Shown here: positions 6,874 through 16,500 of the stretch, piece after piece
How positions within the stretch are numbered: the first letter of the stretch is position 1
Layout of the letters: each line of letters opens with the position of its first letter
Assembly: GCF_000820085.1 (NCBI RefSeq)
Contig: NZ_CDBN01000050.1
Coordinates: 62,001-126,000, forward strand
DNA length: 64,000 nucleotides
Reading direction: 5' to 3'
From: Aeromonas sanarellii
Lineage (GTDB): Bacteria; Pseudomonadota; Gammaproteobacteria; Enterobacterales; Aeromonadaceae
Translations under genes and position numbers: made by a program
The notes under the pieces: model-generated
Database searches by the model: none
The model's input: only the letters and a program-made list of their open reading frames with translations
What the model was told of the DNA's origin: nothing

Positions 6874-9024
6874 TCAGGCGCCACGGCGCCAACCGTGGTA
6901 ACGGGCCAGCAGCGCCAGCAGGCGTCCGGGCTGGCGGGCGCGGCGCCAGGCGCCGGCCACGTACTTGTTCCCCTCCGTCAGGGTGGGATAGGGGTGGACG
7001 GTGGCGAGGATCTTGCCAAGGCCGAGCCGGTGGCGCATGGCGAGCACGAACTCGGCGATCCGCTCCCCGGCGTGAGCGCCCACCAGGGTCGCTCCCAGGA
7101 TCTGATCCTTGCCGGGGGCGGTGAGCACCTCGATAAAGCCGCCGGTTTCCCCGTCGGCGATGGCGCGATCCAGCTCGGCCATCTCGAAGCGGGTCACCTC
7201 GAAGGGGATGCCCCGGGCCCCGGCCTCTCTCTGGTTGAGGCCGACCCGGGCGATTTCCGGGCTGGTGTAGATGGCGGCCGGGATCACCCGGTAGTCCGCG
7301 CGAAAGCGCTTGAAGGGGCCGAAGAGCGCGTTGACGGCGGCATACCAGCCCTGGTGGGCGGCGAAGTGGGTGAGCTGGTAGGGGCCCGCGACGTCCCCCA
7401 CCGCCAGTATGCTGGGGTAGTTGGTGGCGAGGAAGCCGTCGACCTTGAGGGTACCGCGCGGGGCGAGTTCCACCCCCAGCTCCTCGAGGCCGAAGCCGCT
7501 CACGTTGGCCACCCGGCCCAGCGCCAGCAGCAGCTGATCCCCCTCGATGGCCCGGGTCTCGTCGCCCCGGCGCAGGTGCAGCCGGATGGGCAGGTCTTCC
7601 TCCGCCGGCCTGGCATCGACCCGCTCGGTGCGCCAGCCGGTGAGCACTTGTATGCCGTCGCGGGCAAGCTGCGCCGCCAGCGCCTCGGCCACGTCGCGCT
7701 CCTCCCGGGGCAGCAGCTGATCGGCCAGCTCCACCAGGGTGACCGGGATGCCGAGCAGGGCCAGGCTCTGGGCCAGTTCGCAGCCGATGGGGCCGCCGCC
7801 GAGCACCAGCAGGTGGCGGGGGGGCTCGCGCAGCTGCCAGAGGGTGTCGGAGGTGAGGTAGGGCACGTCACCGAGCCCCGGCAGCTCGGGCACCAGGGGC
7901 CTTGCTCCGGTGGCGATCACCAGGTGGCGGCTCGACAGGCGCCTGCCGTTCACCTCCACCTCCCAGGGGGAGACGAGGCGGGCCAGCCCCTGGATGCATT
8001 CCACCCCCAGGGCCTGATAGCGCTCGATGGAGTCGTGGGGCTCGACCTCCCTGATCACCGCGGCCACTCGCTCCATCACGGCGGCGAAGTCGGCGCGGGA
8101 AGTGCCCTGGCTGAATCCGAGCTCCCCGGCCCTGCGCTGCTCGGCCGCGAAGCGGGCGCTTCGGATCAGCGCCTTGGAGGGGACGCAGCCGGTGTTGAGG
8201 CAATCCCCCCCCATCCTGTGCTGCTCGATGAGCGCCACCCTGGCCTTCATCGCCGCGGCAAGATAGCTGGTGACCAGCCCCCCGGCCCCGGCGCCGATCA
8301 CCAGGAGGTTGTAGTCAAAGCGCGCGGGTTTGCGATAGGGGGCGTGCAGGCGGCGCAGGGCGAGACGGCGCTGCAGCCAGCGCATCAGCCAGGGCATCAG
8401 GCCGAGCAGGGTCAGGGCCGCCACCAGCCCGGGGGAGAGAATGTTGCCGGTGCTGGTGAGGGTGGCGAGCTCGCTGCCCGCCAGCACGTAGACGAAGGTG
8501 CCCGGCAGCATGCCGAGCTGGCTGACCCAGTAGTAAGTGCTGACCCGGATGGGGGTGAGCCCCATCACCAGGTTGACCAGGAAGAAGGGGAAGAGGGGGA
8601 TGAGGCGCAGGCTCAGCAGGTAGAAGGCGCCATCTTTCGCCATGCCGGCCTGAACGCTGGCGAGCTTGTCGCCAAAGCGCCCGGCTACCCAGTCCCGCAG
8701 CAGGAAGCGGGCGCTGAGAAAGGCCAGGGTGGCCCCCAGGGTGCTGGCAAAGGAGACCAGCAAGAGTCCCCACGGGATGCCGAAGACGGCGCTGCCCGCC
8801 AGGGTCAGCAGGCTGGCACCGGGCAGGGAGAGAGCGGTGGTGATCACGTAGATCAGCATGAAGGCGAGGGCTGCCGCGGCGAAGTGCGCCTGCACCCAGG
8901 CCGAGACCTGGGCCTGCCGCGCCTGCAGTTGGGCGAGGCTTAAGTAGCCGTCGAGATCCAGGGCGAAGAAGGCGCCGACAAGGGTGCCCATCACCAGCAG
9001 CAGAAGGAGGCGTGCCCTGGTCAT
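6874..9024 (-). CDS. Fused VTT-domain membrane protein / pyridine-nucleotide-disulfide oxidoreductase
   Basis: A fusion of 716 residues. Residues 1 to about 225 form a SNARE-associated/VTT (TVP38-DedA-like) membrane domain with several helices. From about 235 there is a flavoprotein of the dihydrolipoamide dehydrogenase/mercuric reductase class: FAD site NLLVIGAGAGGLVTSYLAA, redox-active CLNTGC, NAD site LLVLGGGPIGCELAQSLAL, second FAD motif ILAVGDVAGPYQLTHFA, and a C-terminal dimerisation domain. The predicted role is membrane-anchored, NAD(P)H-dependent disulfide or quinone chemistry; the physiological substrate is unknown. The stop is just before ynjB and the start overlaps the ynjA stop by 4 nt, so it belongs to the ynj operon. 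Confidence 0.88.
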   Translation of the reverse strand: MTRARLLLLLVMGTLVGAFFALDLDGYLSLAQLQARQAQVSAWVQAHFAAAALAFMLIYVITTALSLPGASLLTLAGSAVFGIPWGLLLVSFASTLGATLAFLSARFLLRDWVAGRFGDKLASVQAGMAKDGAFYLLSLRLIPLFPFFLVNLVMGLTPIRVSTYYWVSQLGMLPGTFVYVLAGSELATLTSTGNILSPGLVAALTLLGLMPWLMRWLQRRLALRRLHAPYRKPARFDYNLLVIGAGAGGLVTSYLAAAMKARVALIEQHRMGGDCLNTGCVPSKALIRSARFAAEQRRAGELGFSQGTSRADFAAVMERVAAVIREVEPHDSIERYQALGVECIQGLARLVSPWEVEVNGRRLSSRHLVIATGARPLVPELPGLGDVPYLTSDTLWQLREPPRHLLVLGGGPIGCELAQSLALLGIPVTLVELADQLLPREERDVAEALAAQLARDGIQVLTGWRTERVDARPAEEDLPIRLHLRRGDETRAIEGDQLLLALGRVANVSGFGLEELGVELAPRGTLKVDGFLATNYPSILAVGDVAGPYQLTHFAAHQGWYAAVNALFGPFKRFRADYRVIPAAIYTSPEIARVGLNQREAGARGIPFEVTRFEMAELDRAIADGETGGFIEVLTAPGKDQILGATLVGAHAGERIAEFVLAMRHRLGLGKILATVHPYPTLTEGNKYVAGAWRRARQPGRLLALLARYHGWRRGA

Positions 9025-9596
9025 TGGCGATCCCGTTTGGCGGGGCGCTCGGGCTGCACCGGCAGCTGGCAGAACCCCTGGGGCGGGATGTCGAGGGCGG
9101 CGTTGAACTTGGCGGACATGTTCTGGAAGGCGATGAGGCCGGTGAGCTCCACCAGGGCGTCGTCATCGAACCAGGGCTTGAGGCGGGCGACCTGCTCGTT
9201 ACTCACCCCGTCGAGGCCGGTCATGGCCTCGGCGTAATCGAGCACGGCCCGCTCCCGCGCGTCGAACAGGGGGCTGGTGCGCCATTGGGCGAGCGCCTCC
9301 ACCTTGTCGCTCGACCCCGCCCGCTGGATCAGGGTCATGGCGTTGATGTCGACGCAGAAGCGGCACCAGTTGAGCTGGGAGACCCGCACCGTCACCAGGG
9401 AGCGCAGCACGGGATCGACGGGGGAGCGCCTGCGGTTGATGACGCCGTAGAGGGTGGCGACGGCGGCGAACAGGCGCGGAGAGCGGCCCCAGCACTTGCC
9501 GGGGATCAGCACCTGGCCGTAGTTACGTTGCTGCAGCCAGAAGAAGGGGCGGATGAACCAGGCGTAGGCCCGATCCGGTTTGACCTCAATGCGCAT
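9021..9596 (-). CDS. ynjA: Carboxymuconolactone decarboxylase/AhpD-like protein (YnjA-like)
   Basis: 191 residues with the AhpD-like core: a helical bundle with a CxxC redox pair in QLNWCRFCVDINAMTL and the following ARERAVLDYAEAMT. Proteins of this type are peroxidase- or disulfide-active; YnjA itself is uncharacterised. It is similar to E. coli YnjA. The start overlaps the DUF1499 gene by 11 bp and the stop overlaps the next gene by ATGA, indicating translational coupling through the cluster. Confidence 0.87.
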   Translation of the reverse strand: MRIEVKPDRAYAWFIRPFFWLQQRNYGQVLIPGKCWGRSPRLFAAVATLYGVINRRRSPVDPVLRSLVTVRVSQLNWCRFCVDINAMTLIQRAGSSDKVEALAQWRTSPLFDARERAVLDYAEAMTGLDGVSNEQVARLKPWFDDDALVELTGLIAFQNMSAKFNAALDIPPQGFCQLPVQPERPAKRDRQ

Positions 9597-10296
9597 GTTG
9601 TTCCTCGTCGAGTTTCTGCATCTTGGGCTTGTAGGCGCCCCCCAGCCGTTCGTTCAGCCGGTTCAGGAAGTCCAGGATCCGCGCCCGGTTGACCCCCAGA
9701 TCGCTGCGCCCTTGGCGGGAGGCGGAGCGCATGTCGATCCGGGTCTCTTTCGGCCCGGCGAAGACCCGCAGCGCCACGTCATCCTGAAAGCCGAACCAGC
9801 CGGTGGTGACGACCGCCTCGAGGCCATTCGGGCTCGGGTGCACCCGCCAGCCCAGCTCCGTCATCAGCTCGTCCGCTTCGGCGAGCACCTCGGCGGGGGA
9901 GGCGTAGGTATAGAGAGGACCGGGGTTGCCGGGAAATACTTGCAGGGGCGGAGTGTTGACGGGGAGATCCTCTGCCGTTCTCAACTGCTCGGCCCACTGG
10001 AGGCGGGGCGGATGATGGGGATCCGTGCTGACGTCGTTGGTGAGCGGCGAGCGCAGCGCCTGGACGAGGAACAGCAGGGGCAGCACCAGGGGGGCTATGC
10101 CCCAGATGTCGGGCCACAGGGTGGGGGCGTTGCGATAGCGCCAGGGCAGGCGCAGCAGGAGCCAGAGGCCGATCAGGGCGCTCACGATGCAGAGGGCGAA
10201 ACCGAGCCACCAGGGCCAGAGGTGGGCGCGGCTGCCGAGGGCGCCCCCCAGGGGCAGCAGCCAGGCCAGCAGGGGCCACCACAAAGAGCTGTGCAT
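9586..10296 (-). CDS. DUF1499 domain protein with N-terminal membrane helices
   Basis: 236 residues. Three or four hydrophobic helices in the first ~80 residues (WWPLLAWLLPLGGALG, WLGFALCIVSALIGLWLLLRL, IAPLVLPLLFLVQAL) are followed by a soluble domain with DUF1499 features (YTYASPAEVLAEADELMTEL; TTGWFGFQDDVALRV; RIDMRSASRQGRSDLGVNRA). The function of this family is not established. It is the first gene of the minus-strand ynj-type operon; an AT-richer stretch upstream (10310-10380) is the likely promoter region. Confidence 0.8.
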   Translation of the reverse strand: MHSSLWWPLLAWLLPLGGALGSRAHLWPWWLGFALCIVSALIGLWLLLRLPWRYRNAPTLWPDIWGIAPLVLPLLFLVQALRSPLTNDVSTDPHHPPRLQWAEQLRTAEDLPVNTPPLQVFPGNPGPLYTYASPAEVLAEADELMTELGWRVHPSPNGLEAVVTTGWFGFQDDVALRVFAGPKETRIDMRSASRQGRSDLGVNRARILDFLNRLNERLGGAYKPKMQKLDEEQHAH

Positions 10297-10430
10297 AAGA
10301 CGGATCCACTGGTCAGGATGGAACTATGCCCAGAAGGATAAACTTAATTGCCTGATAACGTTAGTAAATTATCGTTGCGTCTTTGGGCTTCAGGGGCCGG
10401 GAACCTGGGGCCGACCCCGGGCAGCAGCCC

Positions 10431-10709
10431 TCAGCTGCGATAGAGCACCTTGATGAGATGGAAGCCGAACTTGGTGCGCACCGGCCCCAGCACGGTCAGC
10501 AGCTCCCCCTTGAACACGGCATCGTCGAAGGCCTTGACCATGTCCCCCTTGGAGAACTCCCCCAGGTCGCCGCCGCGCTTGCCGGAGGGGCAGGTGGAGA
10601 AGCGCCTGGCCATCTGGCCGAAGTCGGCGCTCTTGGCGAGCTTCTCCTTGATCTCGAGGCACTGTTTCTCGGTCTTGACCAGGATGTGCTGGGCACAGGC
10701 TTTTTTCAT
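10431..10709 (-). CDS. ppiC: Parvulin-type peptidyl-prolyl cis-trans isomerase PpiC
   Basis: 92 residues, the length of the small cytoplasmic parvulin of E. coli. It has the rotamase core AQHILVKTEKQCLEIKEKL, FSTCPSGKRGGDLGEFSKG and VRTKFGFHLIKVLYR. It catalyses proline isomerisation in short exposed peptides. It appears to be a single-gene unit on the minus strand. Confidence 0.92.
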   Translation of the reverse strand: MKKACAQHILVKTEKQCLEIKEKLAKSADFGQMARRFSTCPSGKRGGDLGEFSKGDMVKAFDDAVFKGELLTVLGPVRTKFGFHLIKVLYRS

Positions 10710-10831
10710 CGGGGCGCTCCTCGGTGGCGGTAAAGGGGCGCAAGATTACTCCAATTGCGCCCCTGCGTCAGCCCCTTGCGGGCGCAGCCTGATGGCGCGT
10801 TCTCGTGGCCGTCGGCAGATGGCTGGCAGGC

Positions 10832-11206
10832 TCAGCCGCGGGGATGGGTTGCCAGGCGGACCCTGGGGCGTGACTGCCAGAGGATCTCCAGCCCCAGCAG
10901 GGCGTAGAGGCACCAGATGGCCAGGGGATTGAGCCAGTCGCCGCCCAGCTGCAGGGTCAGCAGGGCGCCGCCGACCAGCAGCAGCACGATCCCGGGCAGG
11001 CGCCAGTGGGCCGGCAGCGGGGCCAGCAGGGCCATGCCCAGCAGCAGGGCGAGGCCGAAGGGCAGGTTGAGGGCGGTGAAGGCCAGGGCCTGCTGGCCGT
11101 TCATCCCGGTCAGCAGGGCCAGCAAGGCGCTGCAGCAGGCCAGGAAGGTGATGAATTCGAGCCGGTCGGCGATGTAGTCAGCCAGTTGTTCGCTGCGTAA
11201 GGTCAT
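10832..11206 (-). CDS. Small membrane protein of unknown function
   Basis: 124 residues. A polar N-terminus (MTLRSEQLADYIADRLEF) is followed by four predicted membrane helices (FITFLACCSALLALLTG; FGLALLLGMALLAPL; LPGIVLLLVGGALLTLQLG; PLAIWCLYALLGLEILW). I do not recognise the family. It is flanked by its own spacers and is not clearly in an operon. A strong purine tract (AGGAGAG) precedes the ATG, supporting translation. Confidence 0.65.
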   Translation of the reverse strand: MTLRSEQLADYIADRLEFITFLACCSALLALLTGMNGQQALAFTALNLPFGLALLLGMALLAPLPAHWRLPGIVLLLVGGALLTLQLGGDWLNPLAIWCLYALLGLEILWQSRPRVRLATHPRG

Positions 11207-11742
11207 GGAAGCTCTCCTGCGATGAATGGAGTCAGTGTGAGGCAGGCGGGAGATCAGTGGCAGCGGGATAAATCGATTGAATTGAACGAAGCTTTAGTGC
11301 TTCCTATCAAGTTATTGATTTAAACTTATTTTCTGGTGCAATCGCCGGCAGGAAGGCGGCGGAGCCAGACGATGACGTCAAGTCGGCCGGGTCGTCCCCC
11401 CTCGCAAAGTCCGGTGTGATTCGACAGGAACTGTCGCTCGGAGGGAGGCAGCGAACAGGAGACGGCACTGAGTGCGGGCAGGCGGCGGACGTTTGAAGAG
11501 ACGGTTTTTTGTACGACCCTCGCCGAGAGAGTGCGCAGTCTGGTCGCTCTGGCAGGGAGGCGAGCCCGATGGCCGTCGTTCGGGTCGCGGCCCGGGGGCG
11601 GGCATCATGGTCAGAACTGGGCCCGATCGGGGGATCTCGCGACGGGGATTGTGCTAGGATGGGCGGCATTTGGCCGGGGTGAGTCCCGGTATCGTTCTGA
11701 ATAGAACAATTTTTCAATCATGTTATTCGGGGAAATTGACGT
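11207..11742. other. 536-bp intergenic region upstream of tamA
   Basis: No convincing gene is seen. An AT-rich stretch (about 11270-11335) probably carries the promoter of the minus-strand membrane-protein gene. Near tamA an extended -10-like element, TGCTAGGAT at 11652-11660, may drive tamA; no good -35 is visible. Open frames here have an Arg/Pro-rich composition typical of GC-rich noncoding sequence. Confidence 0.5.
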
Positions 11743-13518
11743 TTGACAGGATGCTATCCTACTTTTCCAGCCGGGAGCACTTCATCCGGGCGATCCCGTC
11801 GCCCCGGGCCCGGCACCTTGCTGCTGCTCCTCGCCCTCTGGTTGCTGGCCACCCCCGCCATGGCGGCCAAGCTGACCTATCAGATCAAGGGGGTCAAGGG
11901 GGAGCAGAAGGATAACGTCGAGGCCTATCTCAATGCCCTGCCGGTCTATCAGGAGCGCCAGTACCGCCCCGCCCGCGCCAAGATCACCGAGAGCGTGCAG
12001 AAGGCCCTGCAGGTCTACGGCTACTACCAGCCGAAGATCACCCTCACCCGCGACAAGAAATCTCCGGCCAGGGTCGTCATCGAGATCGAGCGGGGAGAGC
12101 CCGTGATCATCTCGCGTCTCGACATCCTGCTGGAGGGGGATGCGGGCAGCGACGAGGTCTACAGCGAGCTGCTGGACAAGCTGCCCCTGAAGGAGGGGGA
12201 TCCCCTCAACCACGGCAAGTACGAATCCATCAAGGCGGATCTCGGCAGCCTGGGGCTGGCGCGGGGCTACTTCGACGCCAAGATCAGCAAGAGCCAGGTC
12301 AAGGTCTTCCCGGATCAGGGCAAGGCGGAGATCTACATCCTGTTTCGCTCCGGCCCCCGCTATCACTTCGGCGAGATCCGCTACGACGCGACGCCGGAGG
12401 CGCTGCGCCTCATCCGGCCGCTCATCAACATCCAGACTGGCGACCCCTATCTGGCGATCCGGCTGGCCGAGATGTCCCAGGACGTCTCCTCCACCAAGCT
12501 GTTCAAGCAGGTGGACATCAAGCCCCTGATCAGCCAGGCCGAGGACAACCGGGTGCCGGTGCAGGTGACCCTCTCCAACCGGGTCGACCACGAGATAGAG
12601 ACGGGTATCGGCTATGCCACCGACGTGGGGCCGCGCCTGAGCGCCACCTGGGAGAAGCCCTGGGTCAACCGCTACGGTCACAGCCTCTCCAGCACCGCCA
12701 AGATCTCGGCCCCTGAGGCAGAGCTGAGCTTCGACTACCAGATCCCGGTCGGCAACCCGCTGCGGGACTACTACTCCCTGCAGGCCGGCTACCAGTACAC
12801 CGACAACAACGACACCCGTTCCGATCTGGCCACCTTCGGCGTGCACCGCTGGAAGCGGCGACCCGAGAGCTGGGACAGGGATGTCTTCGTGCGGCTGGAG
12901 AACGAGCGCTATGTGCAGGGCAACGACGAGGGGAACAGCCTGCTGCTGATCCCCGGGGTCTCCTGGTCGCGGCTGCGGGTGCGCGGCGGCCTGGTGCCGG
13001 ACTGGGGGGATCGCCAGCAGCTGACGATGGAATTCTCCAGTCCCTACTGGGGCTCCGACATCAACTTCATGCGGGTGTGGGGACGCAGCAAGTGGCTGCG
13101 CACCCTGGGGGAGGATCACCGCTTCCTGATGCGGGTTGAGCAGGGGGCCATCGTCGGGGATGACTTCTCCCTAGTGCCCCCTTCCCTGCGTTTCTTCACC
13201 GGCGGCGATCAGACCATCCGCGGCTACGGCTATGAGACCGTCTCGCCGAGGGACGAGGAGGGCAAGCTCACCGGGGGCCGTTACACCAGCGTGGGCAGCC
13301 TGGAATACAACTACCGCTTCAGCGACAAGTGGCTCGGCGCCCTGTTCGTGGATGGCGGTACCGCCACCGTCGACTACAGCGAGGCCTGGAAGATAGGCAC
13401 CGGGGTCGGGGTGCGCTGGGTGACCCCCATCGGTCAGGTCAGGCTGGACTTGGCGGTGGGCATCTCCGAAGAAGACAAGCCGCTGCGGCTGCATTTCGCG
13501 CTGGGGCCAGAGCTATGA
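11743..13518 (+). CDS. tamA: Outer-membrane assembly factor TamA (Omp85 family)
   Basis: About 591 residues. Signal-peptide core LLLLLALWLLATPAMA, then three POTRA repeats (to about residue 275; AYLNALPVYQERQYRPARAKI, VYGYYQPKI, LGLARGYFDAKI) and a C-terminal 16-stranded beta-barrel (GIGYATDVGPRLSATWEKPW; FFTGGDQTIRGYGYE; FVDGGTATVD). With TamB it forms the translocation and assembly module linking outer and inner membrane. No ATG is in frame before the signal peptide; a TTG at 11743 is the only suitable start. An ATG at 11751 in another frame would need a frameshift to join. It is transcribed with tamB. Confidence 0.92.
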   Translation: MTGCYPTFPAGSTSSGRSRRPGPGTLLLLLALWLLATPAMAAKLTYQIKGVKGEQKDNVEAYLNALPVYQERQYRPARAKITESVQKALQVYGYYQPKITLTRDKKSPARVVIEIERGEPVIISRLDILLEGDAGSDEVYSELLDKLPLKEGDPLNHGKYESIKADLGSLGLARGYFDAKISKSQVKVFPDQGKAEIYILFRSGPRYHFGEIRYDATPEALRLIRPLINIQTGDPYLAIRLAEMSQDVSSTKLFKQVDIKPLISQAEDNRVPVQVTLSNRVDHEIETGIGYATDVGPRLSATWEKPWVNRYGHSLSSTAKISAPEAELSFDYQIPVGNPLRDYYSLQAGYQYTDNNDTRSDLATFGVHRWKRRPESWDRDVFVRLENERYVQGNDEGNSLLLIPGVSWSRLRVRGGLVPDWGDRQQLTMEFSSPYWGSDINFMRVWGRSKWLRTLGEDHRFLMRVEQGAIVGDDFSLVPPSLRFFTGGDQTIRGYGYETVSPRDEEGKLTGGRYTSVGSLEYNYRFSDKWLGALFVDGGTATVDYSEAWKIGTGVGVRWVTPIGQVRLDLAVGISEEDKPLRLHFALGPEL

Positions 13519-13598
13519 TCCGGTCTGAACGCCTTCGTCCTCTTCGCTCTCTTTTCTGGCCGCTGCGGCTGCTCTCCTTGCAGGGGTCTGCATCGTGA
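13515..13598 (+). CDS. Candidate micro-ORF (27 codons) bridging tamA and tamB
   Basis: The ATG overlaps the tamA stop (ATGA) and the TGA overlaps the tamB GTG (GTGA), so the frame exactly fills the junction. Its N-terminus resembles that of TamB, and its tail (PLRLLSLQG) resembles the TamA tail (PLRLHFALG). At the DNA level the segments 13479-13558 and 13559-13638 look like tandem copies, starting with an identical 14-mer. It may be translated as a coupling peptide or be only a duplication scar. Confidence 0.35.
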   Translation: MIRSERLRPLRSLFWPLRLLSLQGSAS

Positions 13599-16500
13599 TC
13601 TGGGTAAAACGCATCTTCCTGTGGCTCATGGGCCTCTTCTTCCTGCTGCTCATCGGCGTCAGCCTGCTGGGCTTCACCCACCAGGGCAACAAGTGGCTGT
13701 GGCAGCAGGCCAGGGGCGCGCTGCCCTCCCTCAAGGGGGAGCTGGTGGCGGGTCAGCTCGGCTATGGCTGGACCCTGGAAGGGGTCGGCTGGCAGGACGA
13801 GCTGGTGGATGTCACCGTGGAGCGGGCGGTGCTGGACTGGGATCTCGGCAAGTTCTTGCAGGGCAAGCTCTGGATCAAGTCTCTCGCGGTCACCCGTCCC
13901 GTGGTCCGGGTGGCCGAATCCGAACCTGCGCCGGAAGCGCCGTCGGAGCCCTTCGTCTGGCACCCGTTGCCGCTCAAGATCCAGGTGGACAGCCTCAGGG
14001 TGGCCGGCCTCGATCTGGCCGTGCCCGGCGTGGCGGTGACCCTCAAGGATCTGGAGATTGGCGCCACCCTGGATCGCAAGGGGCTCATGGTGCGCGGTCC
14101 CGTGCTCGATGGTCTCGACATCGTGCTGGCACAGGCCCCCAAGGAGGCCGGCAGCAAGCCCCCCGCCGACAAGGGGAAGAAGCCCGCCAAGCAGGGGCAG
14201 GGCAAGGGCGAACCGCAGAAGGCGAAGGAAGTGGCGGCCAAGGCGTCCGAGGGACGCCAGGCTGACAAGGGCGGCAAGGGCAAGGCTGCGAACAAGCCCG
14301 AGCCCATAGTGCTGCCCGAGATCCGCCTGCCTTTCCCCATCCAGCTGGAAGGCCTGAACGCCACCAGGCTGCGCTACCAGCAGGGGGAGCTTGTCGAGGG
14401 GCTCGACACCCTGCTGCTGTCGGCCAAGGCCCAGGATGAGCGCATCGACGTGCGGGAGCTCTCCCTGCGCCACGCCATGGCGGATCTGGCCTTGAGCGGC
14501 CATGTGCGCCTGGTCGAGGATTATCCCCTCGCCCTGACTCTGGATGCCAAGGCCCGCAAGGGGCTGCTGGAGAACCAGCTCAAGGGGGAGCAGGCTAACC
14601 TGACTCTGGCGGGGTCCGTGGGCAAGCTGGGGCTGGCGCTCAAGGCCAAGGGGCCGGTCACCGCCAATCTCAAGGGATCGCTCTCGGCCCTCGAGCCGGA
14701 TCTGCCGTTTGATCTGGCGCTGGAGTGGAAGAGCCTCGCCTGGCCGCTGCACAAGCCTGCCAAGGATGAACCCAGCTACCGGCTGGACAAGGGCACCCTG
14801 AGCGCCAAGGGCAAGCTCTCCGGCTACCAGTTTGCGCTGAAGACCGCCGGCAAGGGCACCGATGTGCCGCCCTTCAAGGTGGCCCTGTCGGGCAAGGGGG
14901 ATCTCGGCCAGCTCAGCCGCATCGAGCTGCTGCTGGGTGCCCTCCAGGGGGAGCTCAGGCTCGACGGCAAGCTGGCCTGGAACAAGGGGGTGCAGTGGCA
15001 GGGCACCACGGAATTCAAGGGGATCAACCCGGCCGAGCTGGTGCCGGAGATCAAGGGGACGCTGGCGGGCAGGATTGCGAGCCGCTTCGAGCTGGACGAG
15101 GCGGGCCACTGGCAGCTGGCGCTGCCGGAGCTCAAGGTTGACGGCAAGCTCAACCAGTATCCTCTGGCGCTCAAGGGAGCCCTCAGCGGCAACGACAAGA
15201 TGGAGTGGACCATCCCGGCCCTGGCGCTGCAAAGCGGCCCCAATCAGTTGCAGGCGAAGGGCTCCCTCACGACCCTGGCCTGGAAGCTGGATGCGCAGAT
15301 CGACGCCCCCAAGCTCGGTGGCATCTACCCCGGCCTTGGCGGCGATCTCAAGGGACAGGTGCGCGTCACCGGCAGCCAGCAGGCGCCAAGGGTGAGCGTG
15401 GATCTGGTGTCGAGCCGCCTCTCCTATGCGGGGACAGTGCTCAAGGAGACGGCCATCCGGGGCAATGCCCTGGTGGGGGACAAGCCTGCGGGCGAACTGG
15501 GCGTGACGGTGGCGAGCCTGGCGCAGGGAACGACAGCGCTCTCCCAGATCACCCTGAACCTGAGCGGCGATCTCAATCGACACGATCTGACCCTGACCAT
15601 GAAGGGGGAGCCGGTGGCCGCGGATCTGCGACTGAACGGCAGTCTGCGCGGGGATCGCTGGCGTGGCGCCCTCTCCGAGCTCAGGCTGAAGACCCCCCTC
15701 AAGCGCTGGTCCCTGATCGCCCCCTGGGCGCTGGACCTGGATCTGCCGAGCCAGCAGCTGACCATGGGGGATCTCTGCCTGGGGTCCCAGAAGGCCAGCC
15801 TCTGCGTCAAGGGCAGCCGCATCTCCCCGGCCCAGGGCAGCCTGGAGTTTGCCCTGAGCCAGTTCGATCTCAAGCGGCTGCGCCCCTGGCTGCCTGACAA
15901 CTTCCGCTGGCAGGCGGTGCTGTCGGCGGACGGGCGCGCCAGCTGGCGCGGCAGCCAGCCAACCCTGCACGCCACGGTGCGCACCACGCCGGGCACCTTT
16001 GTCGCCGACGAGCTCAAGACCGACTACCAGCGCCTGGAGCTGGGGGTGGACTTCGAGCGCCAGCAGGCCGCCATCCGGGTCGACTTCGCGTCCCAACAGA
16101 TCGGCAATATCGACACCGATCTGCTGATCAGGGAGCCCGCCGGTCGCGGTCAGCTGTCGGGCCAGCTCAGGTTTGACGATCTCAAGCTGACCACCTTCGC
16201 CCCCCTCATCCCCGAGGTGCGCTCCCTGCAGGGGATCATCTCGGCGGATGCCCGTTTCGACGGCACCCTGGCCGCGCCCCTGCTGTACGGCGAGCTGGAT
16301 CTGCGGGAAGGGGAGGTGCAAACCCACTCCGACATGGTGACCCTCTCCAAGCTGGTGACCCGCCTCAAGATCGATGGCAATCGCGCCGAACTCGACGGCT
16401 CCATGCTGGTGGGCAAGGGGCCCCTGGCGCTGGGCGGCTGGCTGAGCTGGGCCCGGCAGCCCGTCACCGGCAGTCTCACCATCCAGGGCAAGGATCTGGA

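Noticed and set aside
3902..6901. A 999-codon open frame opposite the ynjBCD genes
   Set aside because: It is the antisense of well-supported genes; its Gln/Gly/Pro-rich composition is typical of GC-rich shadow frames.
6895..8943. A long plus-strand frame opposite the VTT-flavoprotein gene
   Set aside because: Shadow frame; no domain recognisable, while the other strand has complete FAD, NAD and CxxxxC motifs.
11307..11717. A minus-strand frame of 136 codons upstream of tamA
   Set aside because: Arg/Pro/Ser-rich, no ribosome-binding site, no recognisable fold.
13439..16327. A 962-codon minus-strand frame opposite tamB
   Set aside because: Repetitive Gln/Leu/Gly composition and complete overlap with tamB show it is a shadow.
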